Source of the DNA: Candidatus Poseidoniales archaeon
GTDB taxonomy: Archaea; Thermoplasmatota; Poseidoniia; Poseidoniales; Thalassarchaeaceae
Length of the DNA stretch: 5,001 nt
NCBI GenBank assembly: GCA_022447885.1
Contig: JAKUTA010000111.1
Span: 1-5,001, forward strand
Direction of reading: 5' to 3'
The position numbers and the translations under genes were made by a program. Below, piece by piece: positions 1-5,001 of the stretch. The notes beneath the pieces were generated by a model. The model made no database searches. It was not told the origin of the DNA and was given only the letters and a program-made list of their open reading frames with translations. The stretch's first letter is position 1, and every line of letters starts with the position of its first letter.

Positions 1-313
1 TCACCTGTAGGTCATCTGAGGTTCTGGGAAGACGGAATGCCGCCATCACCGCATCAAATGAAGCAGCATCCTCGCCTGCCAGCTCGTGACCGCGTGCGAG
101 CAGGGGTGTGGCGACATCCTTGGCCGCTTGAGCCCCCGGCCAGCCATCCTTCCACCGATCACGACCGAGCGTCAGGTCAGCGACCATGCAGGTGAGCGCT
201 GCAGCCTGTGAGAGGGCCACAGCAGCAGCGGTGCCTCCTCCGGGAGTGGGTTCGGATGAAGCGAGTGCATCGCGATACTCATCGAGGCTCATGTCCCCGT
301 ACTCGGTCATCAT
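1..313 (-). CDS. Formimidoyl-tetrahydrofolate cyclodeaminase / methenyl-THF cyclohydrolase family protein (partial, N-terminal part)
   Basis: This is the first 104 residues of a cyclodeaminase (FTCD C-terminal domain/FchA-like) protein; the gene runs off the window at position 1. Members convert 5-formimino-THF to 5,10-methenyl-THF and ammonia, or hydrolyse methenyl-THF. What shows this: the N-terminal helix with SSEPTPGGGTAAA (about residues 20-32), the family's glycine-rich folate-site signature, followed by an Ala-rich helix, MVADLTLGR, and GEDAASFDAVMAAFRLP near the visible end, a conserved acidic and RLP segment of the family. Two tandem ATG codons (313 and 310) overlap the stop of the upstream formimidoyltransferase. 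The strong SD GGAGGG lies 3 nt before the first ATG and 6 nt before the second, so the second may be the true start. The pair works as a split version of the bifunctional animal FTCD. Whether it is strictly a cyclodeaminase or a cyclohydrolase cannot be told from this fragment. Confidence 0.9.
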   Translation of the reverse strand, partial: MMTEYGDMSLDEYRDALASSEPTPGGGTAAAVALSQAAALTCMVADLTLGRDRWKDGWPGAQAAKDVATPLLARGHELAGEDAASFDAVMAAFRLPRTSDDLQV

Positions 314-1344
314 GCACCCTCCGCAGCCCATTCGATGACCCGGGCACCGGCATCGAACGGTCCGAGTCGGTCTAGTCCTAGCCCTGAGATGGCAGCCTGC
401 ACGAGATCGGCCTCGCTGGCGGAGTCCGCCTCCGCATGATAGAACCTGCCCGCTGCGAGCAGTGCATCGAGGGGAACCAGCCCAACCAGTTCTCCCGCCG
501 TGACTGAGAGCCCGATCTTCCTTGCTTCCTCGCGGATCGCCTCTGTGACCGTGTGCATCCCCGTCGTGGCGTGGTCGAGCAGGTTCATCGAAACTTGGGC
601 CGTGGACTCGTCGAACATCCAACCAGCAGCCTGCAAGGCATCGAACCGGCCCGGGACCCGTTCAGCCACGCCATCCGCGCCGACGATCTTCGCACCCTCC
701 TCATTCCGCCTGAACACCCCACTGGTACGCAGTTTCCCTGCAATCCTGTTCGCAGCGGACTTGTCATCGGTGTCGAGATTGACATTGTAGGCGATCAACA
801 GTGAACGGGCCCCCGTCGCGGTGGCACCGGAACGGGCGTTGAAATCGGCAGGCCCGAAGTCGGGGGCCCACTCCGGGTCTGTGAGTTTCTGCTCCAATCC
901 CTCGTATTCTCCCCGGCGAATGTCGGGCAGACGTTGTCTTGAAGGAGTTCGAGCAGCTTCGGCGTAGAGATAGATCGGAATTCCGAACCGTTCGGCAGCG
1001 ATCTCACCGAACATCTCGGCGAGCCGGACACAATCTTGCATCGTGACATCACGGATCGGGATGAATGGGACAACGTCGACCGCCCCCATGCGAGCGTGTT
1101 CTCCTGAATGCTGCCGCATGTCAATGGAGTCAAGCGCCACAGAAGTGGAAGCGAGGGCGGCTTCGAGGATCGCTTCTGGGGGACCCACCATGGTGATGAC
1201 GGTGCGGTGGAAGTCTGCGCCTGAATCGACATCCAGCAGGGTGACTCCGGAAACACCGCTGACAGCATCAGCGATGGCAGAGATGACCTCGGCATCCCGT
1301 CCTTCACTGAAGTTGGGGACGCATTCAACCAACGGGCCTGTCAT
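310..1344 (-). CDS. ftcD: Glutamate formimidoyltransferase (stand-alone formiminotransferase domain)
   Basis: This enzyme transfers the formimino group of N-formimino-L-glutamate to tetrahydrofolate, linking histidine degradation to one-carbon metabolism in the cytoplasm. The 344-residue product has the family hallmarks in order: LVECVPNFSEGRD at residues 5-17, LLDVDSGADFHRTVITMVG at 36-54, GEHARMGAVDVVPFIP at 81-96 (H83 aligns with the catalytic His known from mammalian FTCD), YLYAEAA at 125-131, VSMNLLDHATTGMHTVTEAI at 251-270, ELVGLVPLDALLAAGRFY at 285-302, and the C-terminal LGPFDAGARVIEW. Length fits a single formiminotransferase unit, with the cyclodeaminase in the next gene rather than fused. 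I chose ATG 1344 because homology begins there (MTGPLVECVPN). The frame stays open to a GTG at 1407 that overlaps the PAN stop (GTGA), with an ATG at 1401 as another choice; both add a leader unlike the family. The SD at 1344 is weak (GGATG, 7 nt upstream). Confidence 0.93.
   Translation of the reverse strand: MTGPLVECVPNFSEGRDAEVISAIADAVSGVSGVTLLDVDSGADFHRTVITMVGPPEAILEAALASTSVALDSIDMRQHSGEHARMGAVDVVPFIPIRDVTMQDCVRLAEMFGEIAAERFGIPIYLYAEAARTPSRQRLPDIRRGEYEGLEQKLTDPEWAPDFGPADFNARSGATATGARSLLIAYNVNLDTDDKSAANRIAGKLRTSGVFRRNEEGAKIVGADGVAERVPGRFDALQAAGWMFDESTAQVSMNLLDHATTGMHTVTEAIREEARKIGLSVTAGELVGLVPLDALLAAGRFYHAEADSASEADLVQAAISGLGLDRLGPFDAGARVIEWAAEGA
317..322 (-). promoter_or_regulatory. Shine-Dalgarno site for the cyclodeaminase-family gene
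   Basis: GGAGGG on the minus strand lies inside the last codons of the formimidoyltransferase, just before the tandem ATGATG start. It matches the archaeal 16S anti-SD consensus well. Its spacing to the second ATG (308-310) is closer to the usual distance than its spacing to the first. With the stop/start overlap it suggests re-initiation or coupled translation of the two folate enzymes. Confidence 0.7.
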
Positions 1345-1403
1345 GAATTCGCATCCAATGGCATGTGCTGATGATGATTCCGCCGTGCGTGACAGGAGCA
1401 TGT

Positions 1404-2654
1404 TCACGTCCAGAGGTCGGGCGGAGCCTCGCCAGCAGCCCCAGTGTCACGCTTGTTCTTGACATCCTTCAACGCCTTCGTGAAATCCGCCTTCGATGCT
1501 CGATCGTGACCGGCGCGGATGGCTCTCATGCCCGCTTCCACGCACATGGCCTTCAATTCTGCACCGGAGAAGCCCCCGGTCTTTTCGACAAGTCCCTTGA
1601 TGCTGACATCCCTTGTCTTGGGCATCCCCTTCAGATGGATCTTGATGATCGCCTTGCGCGCCTCCTCGTTAGGCATCGGGATCTCGATGATGCGGTCGAA
1701 GCGCCCCGGCCGCAGCAGAGCCTCATCGAGGATGTCCGGCCGGTTGGTGGCGGCGATCAATTTCACGTCCCCGAGAGCCTCGAACCCGTCAAGTTCAGCG
1801 AGCAGTTGCATCAAGGTACGCTGCACTTCCCTGTCGCCGCTCGTGGCGGTGTCCAGACGCTTGGCGCCGATGGCGTCGATCTCGTCGATGAACAAGATGG
1901 CAGGGCTGCGTTCCCGCGCAAGGTCGAACAGTTCGCGCACCATGCGCCCCCCCTCACCGATGTATTTCTGCGCAAGTTCGCTGGCCACCAGCCGGATGAA
2001 CGTGCACTCCGTTGAAGAGGCGACGGCCTTGGCGAGCATCGTCTTGCCACAGCCGGGCGGCCCGACCAGCAGCACGCCGCTGGGGGGGTCGATGCCGAAG
2101 TGGCGAAATGCGTCAGGATCCTTGAGCGGAAGTTCGATCGACTCCTTGATCATCATGATCTGCTCTTCGACACCACCCATGTCCGCATAGGTCGTCGTCG
2201 GCCGTTCAATCAGCTCGGCTCCCATGACCAGTGGGTCCCAGGCATCTTGCAGCACCTCGACCACCGCCAGAGTGTCCTGGTTGAGTGCCACCCGGGTGCC
2301 CGGTTTCAGGGAACCCTTGTCGATGCGCCGGTTAACTGACACGAGGAACACGGTTCCGTTGCTCGACCGAACGACGATGTGCTCGTCATCGATGATGTCC
2401 TGCACGTTGCCGATCACGTGCGGGGGAGTCCGTAGCGTGCGAATATCCTCATCCAAGCGACGGATCTTGTCCTTCTGGGCATTCACCTCGTTCTCCAGAT
2501 GCATCCTGTCGGTGAGCAGCTGCTGAGCCTGTTCACGCAAGTCCTTGTAATCCCGCTCCAGTTCAGCGAGTGCACGGTCACTCAGGCTGTCCGCATCGCG
2601 CTTGGGCCGCGCGTCATCCTCGCTCGGTGCCACTGCATCCGCATCGGCCGGCAT
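1404..2654 (-). CDS. pan: Proteasome-activating nucleotidase (PAN), AAA+ ATPase
   Basis: PAN forms a hexameric ring that unfolds proteins and feeds them into the archaeal 20S proteasome; it is the homologue of the eukaryotic Rpt subunits. The 416 residues, a normal length, show an acidic N-terminal tail (1-25), a predicted coiled coil (about 26-76) ending in PP at 77-78 where PAN has its conserved proline kink, an OB-fold (about 79-150), then the AAA+ domain. There I see Walker A GPPGCGKT (198-205), pore loop KYIGEGG (230-236), Walker B ILFIDEID (253-260), GDREVQRTLMQLLAELDGF (273-291), sensor-1 AATNRPD (301-307, N304), and the arginine-finger segment RPGRFDR (315-321). The C-terminal helical domain includes GAELKAMCVEAGMRAIR (364-380). 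The last three residues are LWT, a variant of the HbYX docking motif with Trp for Tyr. The start is well bounded: an in-frame TAG lies at 2679-2681, and GGTGGG precedes the ATG. Confidence 0.97.
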   Translation of the reverse strand: MPADADAVAPSEDDARPKRDADSLSDRALAELERDYKDLREQAQQLLTDRMHLENEVNAQKDKIRRLDEDIRTLRTPPHVIGNVQDIIDDEHIVVRSSNGTVFLVSVNRRIDKGSLKPGTRVALNQDTLAVVEVLQDAWDPLVMGAELIERPTTTYADMGGVEEQIMMIKESIELPLKDPDAFRHFGIDPPSGVLLVGPPGCGKTMLAKAVASSTECTFIRLVASELAQKYIGEGGRMVRELFDLARERSPAILFIDEIDAIGAKRLDTATSGDREVQRTLMQLLAELDGFEALGDVKLIAATNRPDILDEALLRPGRFDRIIEIPMPNEEARKAIIKIHLKGMPKTRDVSIKGLVEKTGGFSGAELKAMCVEAGMRAIRAGHDRASKADFTKALKDVKNKRDTGAAGEAPPDLWT

Positions 2655-2657
2655 GTT

Positions 2658-2663
2658 CCCACC
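2658..2663 (-). promoter_or_regulatory. Shine-Dalgarno site for pan
   Basis: GGTGGG on the minus strand sits immediately upstream of the PAN ATG. The GGTG part, matching the GGAGGTGATC-type archaeal consensus, ends 5 nt before the start codon. With the in-frame TAG at 2679-2681 it fixes the PAN start at 2654. Confidence 0.55.
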
Positions 2664-2688
2664 GAGCAGCCCTGCCTCCTAAAGCCTT

Positions 2689-2698
2689 CAATAACTTC
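2689..2698 (-). promoter_or_regulatory. Possible TATA-like promoter element for pan
   Basis: On the minus strand GAAGTTATTG is one of two relatively AT-rich patches in the divergent intergenic region. Its centre is about 39 nt upstream of the PAN ATG. An archaeal TATA box at about -26 would then place transcription start near 2666, leaving a leader of roughly a dozen bases that holds the GGTGGG site. The match to the TATA consensus is poor, so this is tentative. Confidence 0.3.
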
Positions 2699-2770
2699 TC
2701 CCATTGGTCCATCCTCCACCCACGCAACCATCGACTCATCCTGTTTCCCCAGAACGACGACCCGCATGGT

Positions 2771-2778
2771 GAAATAGC
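2771..2778 (+). promoter_or_regulatory. Possible TATA-like promoter element for the aMBF1-tsr3 pair
   Basis: GAAATAGC is the only AT-rich patch just upstream of the aMBF1 gene. Placed at about -26 it predicts transcription start near 2800, a few bases before the ATG at 2808, giving an almost leaderless mRNA. That is consistent with the lack of a strong SD there. The consensus match is weak. Confidence 0.25.
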
Positions 2779-2807
2779 ACGGGCGTGAGACCTGCATGGG
2801 TCGATGC

Positions 2808-3329
2808 ATGGCAGACTGCGATGTGTGTGGTGCCAGTGATGTCGACACTCGAAGCGTGCGCAGGCACGGGGCCCTTCTCGATGTCTGTGGCAGGTGTCAG
2901 GACCGCATGGGTCTGACCGCCGACGAGATCAGGGATCCAAACCCTGTGGGTGGACAGTCCCAGCCGTCCGCCGCCAGCAGGAGGGGACAGAGAAAGGCAG
3001 GTCGTTCACGGGACGGCACGGACCTGATGGCCGCTTCAGAGGTTGAGCTCGTGGATGACTTCGCCGCGCGCATCAGACAGGGGCGAGAACAGAAGGGGTG
3101 GGACCAGCGAACCCTGGCATTGAGGATGAAAGAGCGCATCAATGAAGTCAAACGAGCCGAATCAGGACACAGGCCCGCGGACAAAGTGCTGACGAAGTTC
3201 GAGAGGTCGCTTGACATCGTTCTGATGGAGGCGGTGGACGGGGGCCATGAACGGGATGTCAAACGGTCGACTCCAAGGACGCTCAACCTGGGGGACATAC
3301 TCGATGCCGCCAAGCGCGACAAGGATTGA
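2808..3329 (+). CDS. Archaeal multiprotein bridging factor 1 (aMBF1): zinc ribbon plus XRE-type HTH
   Basis: aMBF1 is the archaeal relative of eukaryotic MBF1/EDF1. The eukaryotic protein bridges activators and TBP and acts on ribosomes; archaeal members have been tied mainly to translation. The 173-residue product has an N-terminal zinc ribbon with two CxxC pairs (C4, C7, C27, C30), then a basic Gln/Ser/Arg-rich, probably flexible linker (about 44-75). An XRE/Cro-type HTH follows (about 80-138; ARIRQGREQKGWDQRTLALR, then INEVKRAESG and FERSLDI), and the C-terminal TLNLGDIL segment matches the LTLGDI tail seen in aMBF1 proteins. An in-frame TAG at 2775-2777 limits the start to ATG 2796 or ATG 2808. 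I chose 2808 because MADCDVCG fits the family N-terminus; 2796 adds MGRC and has only a weak GTGA upstream. It is divergent from pan and overlaps tsr3 by one base. The linker is longer than in compact homologues. Confidence 0.9.
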   Translation: MADCDVCGASDVDTRSVRRHGALLDVCGRCQDRMGLTADEIRDPNPVGGQSQPSAASRRGQRKAGRSRDGTDLMAASEVELVDDFAARIRQGREQKGWDQRTLALRMKERINEVKRAESGHRPADKVLTKFERSLDIVLMEAVDGGHERDVKRSTPRTLNLGDILDAAKRDKD

Positions 3330-3925
3330 TGGGTCGGACGAACATTCGAGGTGATGATTTGGTGGCGGACCCGATCCCGCTGCACATCATCCACCTGTCG
3401 CAGGATGATCCGCGAAAGTGCACCGCGCGCAAACTCGCCAGCAGGGGATTGGCGAACATCCACGAGAACAATCGTAGGCCACCACGACGAGGTATCCTGC
3501 TTGACCCGCTGGCAGGTGTCATCCTCGGTCCGGACGACCGCGAAGTGATCGAAGCCGGCGCATCATTGGTCGCACTTGTCTGCTCGTGGAACCAGATCGT
3601 CCAGAGCCTTGACGACATAGCAGCGCGCTCTCCGTCCCGCGTGGGTCGCACACTGCCAGTGGTGTTGGCGGCCAATCCGGTTTCCTGGGGTAAGCCCGGC
3701 AGGCTGTCGACGGTCGAAGCGCTGGCAGTCTCACTGATCCTGCTCGGGCGCCGCGATCAGGCTGAGGACATTCTCAGGCCATTCTCGTTCGGTGAGCAGT
3801 TCCTGACTCTTAACCGCAAACCCCTCGAGGCCTACGAAGAGGCGACTTCCAACTCTGAACTGGTAGAGTTGCAATGGGAGTTCTTCGACAAACCACCCGG
3901 ACAGCAAACCGGGGAGCAGGGATGA
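3329..3925 (+). CDS. tsr3: 16S rRNA aminocarboxypropyltransferase, Tsr3/DUF367 family
   Basis: Tsr3 is a SAM-dependent enzyme that transfers the 3-amino-3-carboxypropyl group of SAM to a uridine (N1-methylpseudouridine in yeast 18S rRNA) near the decoding centre of the small subunit. Acting late in subunit maturation is its known role in yeast; the same role here is inference. The 198 residues show the family blocks in order: DDPRKCTARKLASRGLA (26-42, RNA/SAM-binding N-terminal part), GILLDPLAGVILGPDDRE (55-72), ALVCSWNQI (82-90), LPVVLAANPVSWGKPGRLST (109-128) followed by VEAL, and FSFGEQFLTLNRKPLEAYEEA (152-172, the first 20 being diagnostic). Length is typical. The start ATG shares its A with the aMBF1 stop (TGATG) and no separate SD is seen, so translation is probably coupled. 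The tail (PPGQQTGEQG) is polar and unremarkable. It converges on metG after 7 bp. Confidence 0.93.
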   Translation: MGRTNIRGDDLVADPIPLHIIHLSQDDPRKCTARKLASRGLANIHENNRRPPRRGILLDPLAGVILGPDDREVIEAGASLVALVCSWNQIVQSLDDIAARSPSRVGRTLPVVLAANPVSWGKPGRLSTVEALAVSLILLGRRDQAEDILRPFSFGEQFLTLNRKPLEAYEEATSNSELVELQWEFFDKPPGQQTGEQG

Positions 3926-3932
3926 TCGGCTC

Positions 3933-5001
3933 TCAATGCACACTGGACCCAGGCGAGATGTCACCGTCAACCGTCACCAGACGCACGCTTCCTTCATCAT
4001 CCTCAGCGGCGAGCAACATCCCTTCACTCAGTACGCCACGGAGTTTGCGCGGCTTCAGGTTGGCGACGAACACTATGGTCATCCCGGTCATCTCAACTAT
4101 GCTATAGAACGGTTTGAGTCCTGCACACAAGGTCCTCCCATCGGCACTGCCATCGTCCACGTGGATGACATACAGATTGTCAGCATCAGGATGTTCCTCC
4201 ACCGACTCTATTCTTCCCGTCCTCAATTCCATCTGGGTGAACGTGCTGTAGTCCATCCAGGTCGTTCCTTCTGGTGCTTCGTCCATTTCATCACTTCCCT
4301 GCTCGTCACTGATTCCGTCTTTGACCTCTTGAGTCGAGTCGTCATCACTGCCCCCTGAGTCATCTTCAGCGAGTGCCCGCTCGGCTGCAAGAATCTCATC
4401 GAGGTCCAATCGTTGGAACAGCGGCTGCGGCGTCTCGGGGTTCCATTCCAAGGGTGCAGACCAGTCAAGTGCATCTTCCCACCCTGCCTCCGAGACCTGC
4501 CCGCTCTCACCCAAGGATTCCCAGACCCGTTGTGCCTGCGCCGGCATGAATGGATGTGTCGTGATCGCAAGGTAGCGGCACAACCTCCAACCAAAAGCCA
4601 GCCTGGCGAACGAGTCTGCTCTTGCTCGCGCATCGGTTTCTCCTTTCATGTGCTCCCACGGGGCTGCTGACTGGAGCATCTGATTACCGAATTGGGCGGC
4701 GGACATCGCCGCGCGCAACGCCTCCTTGAACCGGTGTCGTGTCAGCGAATCGGTCTGTGAGGCGTGTAACTCCTCGAGTTTGGCACACTCGTCAGAACAG
4801 AGGCTGGGGTCGTCGAACGGAAGCAGGGGATTGCTGTCCTGTCCATCGTTCAGCCTGTGCGCCAGAGTGAGCACCCGGTGGATGAAATTGCCATAGGTGC
4901 CGATGAGCTCGTGGTTCACCTTGTCAACGAAGTCGGACCACGTGAAGTCGGTGTCATGGTTCTCGGGCATGTTGATCGACAGGTGATAGCGCAGCGCGTC
5001 C
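3933..5001 (-). CDS. metG: Methionyl-tRNA synthetase, C-terminal part with fused tRNA-binding domain (partial)
   Basis: MetRS charges tRNA-Met with methionine. The window holds the last 355 residues; the catalytic N-terminus, with HIGH and KMSKS motifs, lies beyond 5001. The visible part opens in frame with DALRYHLSINMPENHDTDFTW (first 20 being the junction typical of MetRS), then the helical anticodon-binding domain with YGNFIHR (36-42) and GNQMLQSAAPWEHMK (105-119), where the conserved Asn and PW of the anticodon site are seen. After FQRLDLDEILAAE comes a strongly acidic, Ser/Asp/Glu-rich linker (about 212-245). The last domain (about 249-355) is the EMAPII/Trbp111-like OB-fold: MELRTGRIESVEEHPDADNL, CAGL, NLKPRKLRG and SEGMLLAAEDD. 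This appended domain increases tRNA affinity and can mediate dimerisation in known family members. An internal ATG at 4970 is not the start, because the homology continues upstream of it. Confidence 0.97.
   Translation of the reverse strand, partial: DALRYHLSINMPENHDTDFTWSDFVDKVNHELIGTYGNFIHRVLTLAHRLNDGQDSNPLLPFDDPSLCSDECAKLEELHASQTDSLTRHRFKEALRAAMSAAQFGNQMLQSAAPWEHMKGETDARARADSFARLAFGWRLCRYLAITTHPFMPAQAQRVWESLGESGQVSEAGWEDALDWSAPLEWNPETPQPLFQRLDLDEILAAERALAEDDSGGSDDDSTQEVKDGISDEQGSDEMDEAPEGTTWMDYSTFTQMELRTGRIESVEEHPDADNLYVIHVDDGSADGRTLCAGLKPFYSIVEMTGMTIVFVANLKPRKLRGVLSEGMLLAAEDDEGSVRLVTVDGDISPGSSVH

Noticed and set aside
1043..1462. Open plus-strand frame of 139 codons opposite ftcD.
   Set aside because: It lies wholly antisense to a well-supported enzyme, has Ser/Met/Thr-rich composition and no recognisable motif; a shadow of the coding strand.
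1365..2190. Two long plus-strand frames (1365-2015 and 1519-2190) opposite pan.
   Set aside because: Both are antisense to the conserved AAA+ domain, overlap each other in different frames and show no domain; an effect of GC-rich codon use.
2897..3675. Minus-strand frames (2897-3463 and 3283-3675) opposite aMBF1 and tsr3.
   Set aside because: Antisense to two genes with clear family motifs; Ser/Arg-rich translations without recognisable features.
3912..3934. Possible hairpin between tsr3 and metG (GAGC at 3914-3917 with GCTC at 3929-3932, plus flanking pairs).
   Set aside because: Only about 4-6 pairs with an 11-nt loop and no T tract on either strand; too weak to call a terminator.
3936..4670. 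Plus-strand frames (3936-4358 and 4413-4670) opposite metG.
   Set aside because: Antisense to the MetRS C-terminal domains; no motif or plausible start signal.
4968..4970. ATG at 4970 as the start of a stand-alone anticodon/tRNA-binding protein.
   Set aside because: The frame continues upstream to the window edge with DALRYHLSIN, the expected MetRS sequence, so this Met is internal.
1..5001. CRISPR arrays, tRNA or rRNA genes, insertion sequences, toxin-antitoxin or defence genes.
   Set aside because: No regularly spaced repeats, no cloverleaf or rRNA-like conserved stretch and no transposase or defence motif was seen; nearly every base is in conserved housekeeping genes.

Overview
The window looks like a piece of an archaeal chromosome, probably Euryarchaeota. 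The evidence is a proteasome-activating nucleotidase (PAN), an archaeal MBF1 (zinc ribbon plus XRE-type helix-turn-helix), a Tsr3/DUF367 rRNA-modifying enzyme, and a methionyl-tRNA synthetase with a fused C-terminal tRNA-binding domain. The moderately GC-rich, mesophile-like sequence, acidic proteins and tightly overlapping genes would suit a planktonic lineage such as Marine Group II (Poseidoniales). That placement is inference; the sequence alone does not fix it below the domain level.

Layout. The minus strand from 2654 down to 1 carries a compact run: PAN (2654-1404), then glutamate formimidoyltransferase (1344-310, possibly starting as early as 1407), then a formimidoyl-THF cyclodeaminase/cyclohydrolase-like protein that starts at 313 and leaves the window at position 1. 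The last two genes overlap at an ATGATG stop/start junction behind a strong Shine-Dalgarno (SD) sequence. A 153-bp divergent intergenic region (2655-2807) separates PAN from the plus-strand pair aMBF1 (2808-3329) and Tsr3 (3329-3925), which overlap by one base (TGATG). Tsr3 then converges with metG (minus strand, 3933 to beyond 5001), with 7 bp between the stop codons.

How the genes fit together. PAN unfolds substrates for the 20S proteasome. aMBF1 is a translation- and transcription-associated factor, Tsr3 modifies small-subunit rRNA, and MetRS charges tRNA-Met, so this side of the window concerns protein synthesis and turnover. The formimidoyltransferase/cyclodeaminase pair moves the formimino group of formiminoglutamate (from histidine breakdown) into the tetrahydrofolate one-carbon pool. 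Its position directly behind PAN suggests co-transcription, though a functional link to amino-acid recycling is only speculation.

No mobile element, CRISPR array, RNA gene or clear foreign island was found. Coding density is very high, no gene-free stretch exceeds 300 bases, and the genes are intact apart from the two cut by the window edges. I see no convincing previously undescribed system. The most notable detail is the PAN C-terminus, which ends Leu-Trp-Thr where the proteasome-docking motif normally has a penultimate tyrosine.
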